From Calliopum simillimum (taxonomy: Eukaryota; Arthropoda; Insecta; Diptera; Lauxaniidae): a stretch of DNA of 64,000 nucleotides. The notes below the pieces were generated by a model. It saw only the letters and a list, made by a program, of their open reading frames with translations. It made no database searches and was not told the origin of the DNA. Every line of letters starts with the position of its first letter. Position 1 is the stretch's first letter. Both the position numbers and the translations under genes were made by a program. This document shows positions 1 through 11,577 of this stretch, one piece after another. Where the stretch lies: the NCBI GenBank assembly GCA_951812925.1, contig OX638371.1:82469697-82533696 (forward strand), written 5' to 3'.

Positions 1-299
1 TTACAGTCTTACATCAATTGGAGCATCAAGCGTATTTAACCATCTCTGTCTTTTTCATGTCCATCCAATTTATATGGAGCAAATCGAAACAGAGACGGTT
101 ACATTACGCTAACGCTCGACTAACGCTTCAATTTAGGTATGACAGTTAGAGGAAACAAAGTTGACAAGTTTCGAAATGCTATATCTCGCAAACTAAAAAA
201 GCTAGAGCGGTGAAAGATGGCATCTAAATAGCTTACAATATTGCAAAAAATTTGAAAAACTCAGATATGGGGTACACTAGATAGTATCGACCCACATAC

Positions 300-1075
300 A
301 AAAAAAAAAAATGTCAAATGATCGCGCCCAGTTTGAAAGCTAATATTGAAAGAATTTTGAGGCCTCTTAATTCAATGCGGTTTTGTTTTTATCTTATATC
401 TCCGGTATTTGACGTCCGATAAACAACTATAGATATCGTTGTAAATGTCTTAATATGGACTACATTTCATTCATTTATCTCAGATTTTTTTTTTCGAGTA
501 ATTGTACTCATTATCTCAGTTTCTACCACCCTAAGGTGCCAAGGACACCTTATAGAAATAAAGCCCACAAAAAATCATAAAATTCATCTCTGCAAAGTTT
601 CCTCAAATTGTTGAATTTGAAGAAGTTATATCGCGCCCGCAATATTCGTTTTTGAAACATCCTGTTTTTCATATTTTGTACTGAGCTTTTAGATTCGCTA
701 TAACTTCTTCAACTTAAATAATTTGAGGAAACTTCCTACCTATGAATTTTATAATTTTTTGTGGGCTTCAATTCTATAAGGTGTCCTTGGCACCTTACGG
801 TTGTAGAAACTGAGATAAAGAGAACAACTAGTCGGAAAAAAAAAAAATCTGAGATAAATGACTTCTATTAAGGAAATGTAGTCAATGTTGAGACATTACA
901 ACGATATACTATGCTTGTTGATCGGACGTCAAATGGCGGAGATATAAGAAAAAATCAAAACCGTATCGAATTTTGAGGCCGAAAAAAAAAATTATTTTTT
1001 CTTCAAGATTCTTCAAATGTTAGTTTTCAAACTGAGGGCGGTCAAGTGAACTTTTGTTTTGTATGGGGTAATGGG
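300..1075. repeat. Foldback element, copy 1
   Basis: Long inverted arms of about 300 bp meet near 640. The left arm (GCCCAGTTTGAAAGCTAATA, GACGTCCGAT, AAGGTGCCAAGGACACCTTA) recurs reversed on the right. No coding capacity. It is the uninterrupted copy of the element at 1.57 to 2.87 kb. Confidence 0.8.
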
Positions 1076-1213
1076 TAGGTAACCAAATTAACGTTCGATT
1101 GAAAGTACGTGATTTTGCACCCTCTTGAGAAGTACGTTCTCTGAAAGCTATAAGTAGTTTAAACTTTAAACATACGTTTTTATCAAATTCAAAAAACTTT
1201 ATTATTTACTTAC

Positions 1214-1237
1214 CATTTGATCAGGTGGACAACAATC
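1214..1237 (-). CDS. Micro-exon, 24 bp, second copy; last exon seen
   Basis: Encodes DCCPPDQM. Acceptor attgttag, donor gtaagtaa, phase 0. Its donor points off the left edge, so at least one more exon lies beyond position 1. Compared with the 7.43-kb copy, three codons differ and all change the residue. Confidence 0.85.
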
Positions 1238-1374
1238 CTAACAATTTATAGACAAAAATTAGTTCATATTTAATTTTGTATAAGCTCGTATTTCAAAATA
1301 ACTGTGAGTGATGTTTTGCTAAAGTATTTTATTCAAAATATTGGAACCGCAGACTTATAAGATGGGGGGCGGGT

Positions 1375-1560
1375 GTTCCCAAAAAAACTAATAAGGGTGT
1401 TACCTTTGGCCTGGTTAAAAATCAAAAACCCTATGCTGCAACATTTTGTAAATTTTTCTTATATGGGAGGTGCCACGTCTTCTTGTTCGAGCTCGCGTTG
1501 TTTTTGTTCAGAGCTGTGCGACATTTTGTTGCATCATGAAAACTTTGAGAGTATGGGCAG
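1375..1560. repeat. Fragment of the 142-bp-repeat element family
   Basis: Carries AAGGGTGTTA..TTGGCCTGG and TATGGGAGGTGCCACG, both also present at 6.30 to 6.40 kb. It sits between the two foldback copies. Confidence 0.55.
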
Positions 1561-1574
1561 TAGATATGTAGTTC

Positions 1575-2870
1575 GAAAGTTCGAATGACCACCCCCAGTT
1601 TGAAAGCTAATATTGAGAGAATTTTAAAAGAAAAAAACTAAAGTGTCAAGGACATTTTATAAAATTAAGGCCCACAAAAAATCATAAAATTCATTTCCAC
1701 AAAGTTTCCTCAAATTGTTGAAATTGAGGGGGTTAGAAGCAAAGGGGTACAAGTGACTTAAATTTTTTATTTTTTTGTAGTAAATAAAAAATAAAGCTAA
1801 AGATGCATAACGGCTCGCATAGCCTAAGAAACAATGAATTACTCCAATTTTAAGAATCTGTGATGAATTTTCTGTTTAGTGTATTTAGTGTATGTAGAAA
1901 ATTTTTCTAAGGGTTCTCTTTCAGAAGTTATCAGTACTTTACTAAAAGCCCTTGTACCCCTTTGCTTCTAACCGATTGAAAAATTATTTTTTACATTAGA
2001 ACAAAAATTTTAATAAAGCATTTTTGTTCAAATATGAAAATATATTTACAGATGCTTAGAAGCAAAGGGATACATGTGCAGTAGGCTTTCAGTAAAATAT
2101 TAATAACGTTTTACTGGTGATGCCTAGGCAATTTTTGAAAAAAAAGTAGGACAGAAGATGCTTTGGAAGTTCTGAAACAAGTCAAGTTTTAATGTTTAAC
2201 CCACACTGGAATTTACTAAATAACATTGACTTTACCTGTATTTTACTCAAAATTTACTTTTTATCACTTGTACCCCTTTGCTTCTAACCCCCTCAATTGA
2301 AGAAGTCATAGCGAATCTAAAAGCTCAGTACAAAATATGAAAAACAGGATGTTTCAAAAACTAAGACTATGCAATATTTTTTTTTCTCATTTATTTGCAT
2401 GCTGTTTGAAATGTCAAATAAAATAAATATTGCATAGTCCTTAGGGGCGATATTCGTTTTTGAAACATCCTGTTTTTCATATTATGTACAGAGCTTTTAG
2501 ATTCGCTATAACTTCTTCAATTTCAACAATTCGAGGAAACTTTGTAGAAATGAATTTTATAATTTTTTGTGGGCTTCAGTTTTATAAGGTGTCCTTGGCA
2601 CCTTAGGGTGATAGAAACTGAGATAATGAGCACAACTAGTCGAAAAAAAATCTGGGGTAAATGACTTCTATGAATGAAATGTAGTCTATTTACAACGATA
2701 TACTATACTTGTTGATCGAACGTCAAATGACGGAGATATAAGAAAAAAACAAAACCGCATCGAACTTAGAGCCCGAAAAAAAAATTTGTTTTTTCTTTTA
2801 AAATGCTTTCAATATTAGCTTTCAAACTGGGGGTGGTCATTCGAACTTTTTTTTTTTTGTGATACTATCT
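1575..2870. repeat. Foldback element, copy 2, interrupted
   Basis: Same arms as the 0.3-kb copy but split by an insertion at 1726 to 2294 and holding a small palindrome at 2366 to 2446 (ACTATGCAATATTT facing AAATATTGCATAGT). Confidence 0.75.
1726..2294. mobile_element. MITE with GAGGGGGTTAGAAGC termini
   Basis: About 31 bp of terminal inverted repeat (GAGGGGGTTAGAAGCAAAGG... on both ends). The AAGCAAAGGG(G/A)TAC motif is repeated inside near 1960 and 2055. Copy 1 of the host foldback, near 615, shows the site without the insertion; ATT or AATT is repeated on both sides. Confidence 0.75.
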
Positions 2871-3032
2871 AATGGGCAGTGCCACGTACTCTTTTCCAAA
2901 TAGGCGAAGTTTTCTGATAATACAGTCATGTGGGACTACAAAAAGGGGTAGTCTGGTATGTTTTCCGGGATTTTGGAAAATGAGTAATTTTTTGGATTCC
3001 GATATGCTCTTACCAAATTTTAACTTTGCCAC

Positions 3033-3287
3033 TAGCCCAGGCAAATTAGCATAATAATAGATGTTAAATAACAATAATTAGGGGAAAGCTGAAAATCGGT
3101 TCAGACCTTAGAACCACGATTACAAATAATCTGTAATAAGTCCCCATTGATCCCATTTGAGCTAAAAAAGCTATTCAAGGTCAAAGGACACAAAAATTGC
3201 TTTTTTTTTTAATCAAAATTTTTGGACCGATTTTCAGCTTTCCCCTAATTATTGCTATTTCATATGCTAATTTGCCTGGACTATACC
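3033..3287. repeat. Small inverted-repeat element
   Basis: Arms of about 65 bp: CAGGCAAATTAGCAT ... AGGGGAAAGCTGAAAATCGG on the left and the reverse on the right, around a 115-bp loop. Confidence 0.75.
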
Positions 3288-3758
3288 ACATAACTTGTCT
3301 ACTTGCGCTGCCGTATTGGAATACTCGCGCCTGAAATCAGTTTTTTCCAATTATATCTCTAACGGTTACTTCTAGAGGAAAATATTGTTGGACAATAGTG
3401 CAACTTATATTTCTTTCTCTCTGCATGCTAGTTCATAGAACTATGTTGAATTTCTAGTCGCGTTATCTCATGACCTTCGTAGTGAACTGCATGTTCTACA
3501 AAAACGCATAACAAAATTTTTTCAAGGGCACATCATTTCGGAGATATTTTGCAGAAACCTTGTTTTTTCTTTATTTAAGGATTTTCAAAAAATTCTATTA
3601 ACTTTGGTTCCTTAGGGACTAAAGACTTTTTTTTTATGTCTACAGAACTTAGTCAGGTTACAATTGCAGCTGCCTGTATCTCATTATCTGAATTGAATTA
3701 CAAAACAATTACTAAGATTCCTTATTTTGAAGAAAGTATTTAATTTCAATTAACTTAC

Positions 3759-3803
3759 CGGTTGTTGATAATGTGAACAGTTATCAGCTGCAGGACCTTG
3801 TTG
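3759..3803 (-). CDS. Micro-exon, 45 bp, second copy
   Basis: Encodes QQGPAADNCSHYQQP. Acceptor ttcatag, donor gtaagtta, phase 0. One Pro/Ala change and one silent change relative to the 7.63-kb copy. Confidence 0.85.
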
Positions 3804-3893
3804 CTATGAAATTGAAGAGAAAAGTTGAAAAAAATAATTTTATATAAACGATGATTTTATTTCATATAAAATTAAGCTTAAAGAATTTGAATA

Positions 3894-6129
3894 ATAACAC
3901 TGGTCTACACGATTTTCGACTGGACCAACCAAATAGTGTTCCTAGAGTTATTTGGTGCGCTGAATTCGAATCTGCAATCGGTTTTTCTCTATCAGGTCAG
4001 GTTTTGGAGATAATCGACCTTTTAAATTTTTTAGGTTATAGCTCCATTTTTTCGAACATATTTTGAGAAACCCAATTTCGATCGAATATGTTTTTACACT
4101 TTTATAGACAAAAATTCTTAAACTTTTAATAAGTGTTCCAATATCTAAGATCCGATTCAAATTGGCTGAGTTATAGCAACGAAAAGTTCATTTTTATAGT
4201 AGTTTTTTACACTTTTTCGTGTTTAAGCCAAATTAAACACGGTTTTTTTGCCAGTCGCTTATACATAAATATATTTTTTATATTTTAGTTCAATATTGTA
4301 TTTAATTACAAATATTTGAAGTTCAATTTTAGTCAAATTGGATCATTTTTTAAAAAGTAATTAAGGTTTTAGTGAAATAAGATTATTTCGATTTTGAATG
4401 AATTTGTTCAACAAAAATTTAAAAATAATTTGTGTTTTCTACGAAAATCGAAATGGTCTTATTTCACTAAAACCTTAATAACTTTTTAACACATTGGCTG
4501 CCAGACCAATTTTTGTACTGTTTCCCAGGGTGCCAAAAATTTTTTTTTCTATTTTCATGTTTTTTATGAAATAACAGTCATTGTTAGGTATTTCGTTGCG
4601 TTTCTACAACTTTTGGAAGTCCTAAAATAGATTTAGTCCTGGCTATTGAATATCATAGCCACGGCACCCTGTGTAATGATAGACGTTTATCCGTTTGCCA
4701 AGTGCCATGGCTATTATTTTCAATAGCCAGAAACAAGAAAGAAGTGTTATAAAGTTAACAGTACTGTATATAAATATATAGGGGACGTTTCACGTCAACC
4801 AGGCCACCTCCATCGCTAGAATTTGTTCGGACGGAAAGTAAAGTTTTGGATCCCAAAATTTTCGTTTTTTAAAAGCTTTCGAAAGCCCAGTGGCGTTTTT
4901 AAAAATTTCAATATGGCGACGTTGTAAAACGCTCCGAAAGAGGGCGTAAAATAAATTTTTCTTTTTAGTATTTTGGAGTAAATTTTATCACCCGGGGGTT
5001 TTGGGTCGCTGATTACGAATCTAAAGCCAGAATTTGAGAATTCTTTAATCTAAGATGGCGCGTCTCATAGTGTGGAAAAATCCAAATAGCTAGAAGTCGA
5101 AAAAATTATGCTAGAGTTCTCAAACTAAGCAAGCATGATTCCTAAAAATTTCTAAGCTATATGTGTAAGCTTGTACGAATTTGAACAATTCTTCGTGATT
5201 CGTGATCAGCGCGCCCTAAATCCCCCGAGTTTACGCCAAAATGTTTAAATTTTTATAAGCGCCACTCGGCTTTCGAAAGCTTTTAAAAAACGAAAATTTT
5301 GGTATCCCAAACGCTATTTCCCGCTCGCACAAATCCTGGAGGTGGCTCGGTTAACATGAAACGTCCCGTATGTATGTATGTACAAACTCTTTATAATAAG
5401 TAATTAAAATATGAAATAGTTTTTATTACTTCTCAAAACAAATCGCTATAAAATCTGAACAAACCACAAACTCCTCAAACCAAGTTCATTTAGCACTAAG
5501 AGTGGTACTAGGCTTTTCGTTTTGTATTGAATTTTGTTTCTAGAGGCTATGCATTTTTCATGACGAGGCAAAATAACAAAAAACTACTGGCTATGGAAAT
5601 CCATAGCCACAAGCATGAATGAAACTGTACTGGCTATTGAAATCAATAGCCATGGCAGCCAATGTGTTAAAAAATGATCCGATTTTACTAAAATTGAACT
5701 CCAAATTAAATACACTATTGAACTAAAATATAAAAAAACATATATTTGAATAAGGTACTGGCAAACAAACCGTGTTTAATTTGGCTTAAACACGAAAAAG
5801 TGTAAAAAACTAATATAAAAAAGAACTTTTCGTTGCTATAACTCAGCCAATTTGAATCGGATCTTAGATATTGGTACACTTGTCAAAAGTTTACAAATTT
5901 TTCTCTATAATAGTGTAAAAACATATTCGATCGAAATTGGGTTTCTCAAAATATGTTCAAAAAAATGGAGCTATAACCTCAAAAATCGAAAAGGTCGATT
6001 ATCTCCAAAACCTGACCTGATAGAGAAAAACCGATTGCAGATTCAAATTCAGCGCACCCAAATTACTTAAGAAACATCATCCTCTTCTCCAGTCAAAATT
6101 TTTTCGAAAATTTGTTGACCAGTGTAATC
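3894..6129. repeat. Large foldback element with a nested foldback
   Basis: Arms of about 600 bp: AACACTGGTC at 3894 mirrors GACCAGTG at 6117, including the AACACGGTTT...GCTTAAACACG block and the GGCTATTGAAA...CAATAGCC block. It begins 90 bp upstream of the 3.76-kb micro-exon. Confidence 0.8.
4780..5369. mobile_element. Foldback MITE nested in the loop
   Basis: Terminal repeats GGGACGTTTCACGTCAACC and its reverse, with TA on both sides. Inner arms include CTTTCGAAAGC and AAAACGAAAATTTTGG. No open frame. Confidence 0.75.
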
Positions 6130-6299
6130 TTTTTACGCTTAAAAAAAAAATGTCGCTCAGAAGCCGATACGGATAGTTAAATTTTTCGAAATTTTCGGAT
6201 TTTTGCAAATTTTAGCAGAAAAAATAACATTCCTCTTGGTCTTTAATACAGCCTTTTTTTATAGATTCTCGGAAATTTCCTATTCTAAATTTTAACTAG

Positions 6300-6900
6300 T
6301 AAGGGTGTTAATTTTGGCCTGGCCAAAAAATAAATACCCTGCACTGCAGTATTTTGAAAAGTTTGCTTATATGGGAGGTGCCACGCCCTCTTGTCCGAGT
6401 ACACCCAGTTTTTGTTCAGAGCTTGCATTTATAGTTTTTAGTGTCAGAGTGAAATTTAGTTGGATTATCTCAAAAAACTCTTTCAGTATAGCATTCTGAA
6501 TCTTTTGCTTATATGGGAGGTGCCACGCCCCCTTGTCTGATTTCACCCAATTTTTGCTGAGAGCTTTCATTTATAATTCTTAGTGTCTGAGTCAAATTTG
6601 GTTCGAATATCTCAAAAAACGCTTTCAGTATAGCGTTTTTCAGCATTTGCTTCTATGGGAGGTGCCACGCCCTCTTGTCCGAATTCACTCAGTTTTTTCT
6701 CAGAGCTTGCGCTTACAATTTTTAGTATTTATGCGTATTTTGGTTGCATTGTCGTGAAAAATACTCCTTAAATTGCATTTTGAATATATTTTTTGTATGG
6801 GCGGTAGGCGTGTCCGTTGACCGATTTCGCTCATTTTCAATCCCCCAAGCTAACTTTGGTGACGGAGGCAGTGTACCAAATTTCATTGAATTATCTTGCT
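6300..6900 (+). repeat. 142-bp tandem repeat, four units
   Basis: The phrase ATGGGAGGTGCCACGCC starts at 6371, 6513 and 6655, and a diverged copy (ATGGGCGGTAGGCG) starts at 6797, so the unit is exactly 142 bp three times over. Each unit also has CAGAGCTTGC and a CTCAAAAA..CTTTCAGTAT block. Confidence 0.85.
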
Positions 6901-7110
6901 CAGTTTTCCCAAAAAGTGTATTTCAACACACAGCCAGCCAGCCAGCCACCCAGCCAGCCAGCCAGACAGACGGACAGACGGACATGGCTATATCGACTCA
7001 GGAGGTGACGCTGATCAAGAATATATATAATTTTCTATACCTGCCACGCCTCCTTCTCTGCGTTACAAACGGAAGGACAAAGTGAATATACCCTGGGTGT
7101 AGGGTATAAA
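6900..7110 (+). mobile_element. Fly-type repeat 3' tail with CCAGCCAG microsatellite
   Basis: CAGCCAGCCAGCC, then GACAGACGGACAGACGGACA, TGGCTATATCGACTCAGG, and ATATACCCTGGGTGTAGGG. This tail is common in fly intergenic DNA and usually marks the end of a dispersed element; the parent element is not certain. It continues directly from the 142-bp array. Confidence 0.6.
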
Positions 7111-7433
7111 AATGTGCAAAAAAACATATTTTTTCATTATATTAGTCAACGATATTTCTGATAAAATTACAGCTATCGACATAAGATTTTTCAGAATTTC
7201 TTGTTAAATAGCTTTATTGTTATAGTTTGCGCAAATTCAGTTGGCTTAAGTTAAATCTAGAGGGCTGCGTACATGATTCGCACTGTATGAGTTCACGTGA
7301 TCACATCAAATTCACGTTCGATTGAAAGTGCTTGATTTCGAACCCTCTAGTAAAGTACGTTCTCTGTCCGCTATAGTTTAAACTTCAAACCTACGTTTTT
7401 GATCAAATTCAAATAACATTATCATTTACTTAC

Positions 7434-7457
7434 CGATTGTTCAGGTGGACAACAAGC
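7434..7457 (-). CDS. Micro-exon, 24 bp (duplicate of the 1.21-kb exon)
   Basis: Encodes ACCPPEQS. Acceptor atttttag, donor gtaagtaa, phase 0. It pairs with the 7.63-kb exon as the second half of a duplicated two-exon unit. Confidence 0.85.
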
Positions 7458-7628
7458 CTAAAAATTTGTTTAGAAAAATTAGTTCTTAGTTAAGTTTATA
7501 TATGTACAATTATAATAAATTACAATTGCTGTGGCGTCTATCTCATTATCTGACTCGAATTACAAAAATATTTTCCAATTACTAAGATTCCTGATTTTGA
7601 TGAAAGTATTAAATTTTAATTTACTTAC

Positions 7629-7673
7629 CGGTTGTTGATAATGTGAACAATTATCAGCTGCAGCACCTTGTTG
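7629..7673 (-). CDS. Micro-exon, 45 bp (duplicate of the 3.76-kb exon)
   Basis: Encodes QQGAAADNCSHYQQP. Acceptor ttcatag, donor gtaagtaa, phase 0. Two of 45 bases differ from the 3.76-kb copy, and the intron on the acceptor side stays nearly identical for at least 50 bases. Confidence 0.85.
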
Positions 7674-8008
7674 CTATGAAATTGAAGAGAAAATTTGAAA
7701 AAAATAATTTTATATAAACCATGATTTTATTTTATAAAAAATTAAACTTAGAATTGAGCGCGTAAAATTAATGAAGGATAAAGAATTTGAATATTTAAAT
7801 TTGGACACTTAAATAAAAAAGTCGCCCAAAAGTCAATGCGGCCAATTCGATTTTTTGATATTTTCAGATTTTTGCAAATTTAAACAGAATAAATAACATT
7901 CCCCTTGGTTTTTGAAGGATGTACTCGTTTTTTTTTTTTTTTTTTTTTTTTTTCTAATAGCTTCTGAACATTTTTCAGTATAATTTCATAAGAATTTTTA
8001 AAAATACA

Positions 8009-8363
8009 AGGCGGTGGAATGGCGTGTTCGATCCAAACATGAAATTCCTAAAGATCGTGTTTCTTTGGGTTTTCTAAGCACCGAGGAAAAAAAATTTTAA
8101 AATCCGTTTTGCTGTTTGTGAAAAATCTTATTTTGAATATTGTACTAAAATTTCCAAATAAAAGGAAAAACCGTAAAAATAAAACCAACAAATGAGGGGT
8201 ATAGAAGCAAAGGCAGCAATCTCCATTTTTTTTCTGAGTGTGTCTGTTAGTGTTTGACCACAAGTTATCATCAAATGCAAGATGATGGCATTGATATGGT
8301 GTTTGAAAGTACAAGAAATTCAACTGAGCACTCATTTTTGGATCGAACGCTCCATTCCGCCGC
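8009..8363. repeat. Short inverted-repeat element
   Basis: GGCGGTGGAATGGCGTGTTC at the left faces GAACGCTCCATTCCGCC at the right. It abuts the next element at 8364 with no gap. Confidence 0.6.
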
Positions 8364-9247
8364 CGCACAGTGTGAGATTTTGCCAATCTAGGACGTCAAA
8401 ATGAAAAAAAAAAAAAAACAATGTGCTTGAAAATCGATCATATATTGTATGTTTTTAGAAAAGACCCCAATTGTTACGAAAATAGGCATAAAAGAGAATA
8501 AAAGTAATGTCAGCACATACAATTGAACAGCATGCAAAAACAAATTTTCAAGCTTGCATCGATAACAAAACTTTGAGCGATCAAATTGAAGTTGTGCGCG
8601 TTTGTTTTTTGGCAAAAAGTTTTTTGCATTAAAGGTTAATACTTTCACTAAAAATTTTTGCTATACACAACCCTTACATTTGCACTTAAGTATTTTAATC
8701 AAATTATTTTATAATCAGCTAAAAGGTAAGACAAATTTCAAAAATCTTGAATCTTTCATAGACTATAACTTACAAGTTGGGCGTGGTTAGGCTATGACAA
8801 AACATAAAGGATAAGCATACATACTAATAGAATAGACTTAAAAAATAAAATATTGCCCATTTTTTGCCAAAAGACTACATTTTTTACAATGACTGAAGTG
8901 TTATAATGAACAATTGCACTGAAATCATGAAAAAAAAAAAATGTATGTTATCTTTTTTAATCACTCCCATTTTTTGACAGTAGTATTTAGTTACCACTGA
9001 AATGGCAAATGAAAATTTTCAAGTTGATATCTTCATTACAACCAATTTTTTTAAATTTTTTTTTCCAAAAAAAAAGGAACATTTGTATGGGAGGTGCAAG
9101 TAGATTTTGTCCGATTTTTTTCATCTCTAAACCAAACTTCCGCATAAAGAATTAAAGCACATTTAAAAAATTTCAACTCGATATCTTTGAAACTACGGCA
9201 ATAATTGGATTTTGACGTACTAGATTGGCAAAATCTCACACTGTGCG
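8364..9247. mobile_element. MITE with CGCACAGTGTGAGATTTTGC termini
   Basis: A 28-bp terminal inverted repeat (CGCACAGTGTGAGATTTTGC..) is intact at both ends. The 880-bp interior has only short chance frames. Confidence 0.75.
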
Positions 9248-9705
9248 CTGTAAATAGGTATATTTATGTTTTTTGTATTGTACTTAACCGCATTGCTGAG
9301 TGACTCAATTAACAATCACAAATAGTGTTCAATATCACTATCCCACGCACGGTTGTCTTGAAGAATCGATAGGTGTGATGAAAATGCGAAAATATTGGCT
9401 TTCGGGACTTCATAAACTAGTTTTCAACATAAGCATACTTCAGCGTCAAAACAAACAATAAAAGTTTTTATAAACTATAAAAAATAACTCAACTAAACTC
9501 GTAAAATATAAACAATTTCGGTTGGTCAGAATAATAGGTGCGCCCAAAAAACTTGGTAGTAAATATTGAAATTTTATTCGTTATGGTCCCGAACTTTACT
9601 GAATTGATTAAAACGCATTTAATACCTTGAATATCCGCCATTATTATTGATGAATTTTCGATTTTTTGGCATTAGCAAAAACGGTATTTTTTGCTTGTTT
9701 AGAAT

Positions 9706-9955
9706 TAGTGATGAGCAAAATTAAACTTTGTCTTGGTCTTGATAATTTTATGAGACCAAGACGCTGATATAATTTCAAACTCAAGATCAAGACTGCTATG
9801 ATCTTCAAGACCAAGACTGCTTTTCAGTCAGATAAAATCATCTATCATTTTGGAAATTTTGAAAACTCAACAAACTTTAGAAATTTTTTCAAGACCAAGA
9901 CTTATTGCCCAAGATCAAGACCTTAGAAGTCTTCGTCTTGGTTTCCTTATCACTA
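9706..9955. mobile_element. Short hAT-like MITE
   Basis: Ends TAGTGATGAGC and CTTATCACTA. The flanks TTTAGAAT and TTTAAGAT could be a decayed 8-bp target duplication. The interior is made of repeated AAGACCAAGAC/GTCTTGGTCTT motifs. Confidence 0.5.
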
Positions 9956-10028
9956 TTTAAGATATCTTAATGGAGATATTTTTATTTTTGTTTTTTGTGT
10001 TTTTTTTACAGTTTTTTTAATATATATC

Positions 10029-10995
10029 GCAATCCACGCCAAGTTGATCTACCAGCTGAAAAATTTTTTTTTCTCCGATTTCGCTCGAATTTGACAATAT
10101 GGTAGATCCAGTGTGCAAGAACAACAGGATTTGGTCCTACTACCATTTGCTGTTATAGTACAGGGTGTTGAAGTTGCCGTTTTTAGTCATTTTCATGAAA
10201 AGGGTGTTTTTTCAAAAATTAATAGCTTTCACTAAAGTTTGTAAATTGATAAATCTAAGTTACTGTTCCCATTAATTTTGAATTGTTCTTTTTATAAAAA
10301 AATATGTGGTTTTTGGCTTTTGAAAGCCCGCGGCAGACTAAAATCTTTTTTTACTCGAGAGGAAAGCATCTTACATAAAAAGTGTACAAGGCAAAAAATG
10401 CTTAGAATCGTCCATGTAATACGTGTGAAAAATTTTTGCAAAAATTATTCAAAGGAAAAAAAATATTTTTTTTTTAACTTTCCTAAATATTTCAAAAAAA
10501 ATCACACGTATTATTTTGATGATTCTAAGCATTTTTTGCTTTGTACACTTTTTATGTAAGATGCTTTCCTATCGAGTAAAAAAAGCGTTTTGCCTGCCGC
10601 GGGCTTTCAAAAGCCAAAAACTCCCATGTAGCGTCCGAATCCCATCTTGAGTCATATATCATTTTAAAGCTTATAAATTATGCTTTAATCTTAAGTACTT
10701 TTAAAAAAAATCTATATTTTTTTTAAAAAAAAAGAAAACTTCAAAATGAATGCGACCAGTAACTTTGATTTATCAATTTACAAATTTTGGTGTAAGCTAT
10801 AAATTTTTGAAAAACACCCTTTTCATGAAAATGACTAAAAACGCCAACTTGAACACTCTGTATTTTAAAAACAAATGGTACTAGAACCAAATCCTCCTGG
10901 AATGTTGTTCTTGCACAACGGATCTACCATATTGCCAAATTTGAGCGAAATCAGAGAAAACAAAATTTTGAGCTGGTACACTTGGCGTGGATTGC
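10029..10995. repeat. Foldback element (ATCCACGCCAAG family)
   Basis: GCAATCCACGCCAAG faces CTTGGCGTGGATTGC, with long imperfect arms. Arm blocks such as ATGCTTAGAATCGTCCATG and TACACTTTTTATGTAAGATGC recur at 14.1 to 14.55 kb and 47.2 to 47.9 kb. Confidence 0.8.
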
Positions 10996-11120
10996 TTCAT
11001 TTATGGAATATGTATTTTTGCGATGTTTCGCGAAGACGATCACCTAGGATTTCGGGGCTTGCATTTTTAAGACCACTAAACTAGTATCATTTGTACGAAT
11101 GAAATCCCGAAAGCCGATTT
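10996..11120. repeat. Arm fragment of the 30.3 to 34.5-kb element
   Basis: ATATGTATTTTTGCGATGTTTCGCG and TTTCGGGGCTTGCATTTTTAAGACC match the arm near 33.66 kb closely. No matching second arm nearby. Confidence 0.6.
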
Positions 11121-11213
11121 TTCCCGCATTTTCAGCACTCGACTCTACAAAACAACCATGCACGTGCTCATATCTACTCAATTGAGATTAAGAACTAAAA
11201 AAATTTAAAATAC

Positions 11214-11234
11214 CTGATAATTATCATAGCTGGC
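11214..11234 (-). CDS. Micro-exon, 21 bp
   Basis: Encodes ASYDNYQ. Acceptor ttactttag, donor gtatttta, phase 0. A pogo-like relic occupies the upstream intron. Confidence 0.7.
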
Positions 11235-11577
11235 CTAAAGTAAAAAAGAAAAAAAAAATTTAAAAAAGTAGGATCATTAAATTTAAGAGAGAAACAAGAC
11301 AACATACTAGTGAATGGTTAATACAGAAAATATACTTATGTATGTATGTATTTATATACGACTATAAACTAGAGAGTGTAATAGCTGGACTGACCAAAAA
11401 TGTTTTGAATAACTCTGTCAGCATACCGTCTTCATTTTTGTTGCTCCCATTAAGTTTTTCACTCTCGCTTGGACAGATTTGAACTTATTTTAAATTAGGC
11501 TTTCACGAGCAATTTCTGGTACTTGTGTGAAGTTTGGTTGAAGGTATTTCTAACTTTTAAACTTATGAAATTATATA

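Noticed and set aside
6744..7085. 113-residue plus-strand frame with SQPATQPASQTDGQTD
   Set aside because: It is the CCAGCCAG/GACAGACG microsatellite of the repeat tail read as codons.
8048..8648. Minus-strand frames of 112 and 86 residues
   Set aside because: Phe-rich translations of T/A-rich MITE sequence without motifs.
9512..9660. Tc1/mariner-type end (GGTCAGAATAATAGGTGCG)
   Set aside because: Only one end seen and no transposase; too little to call an element.
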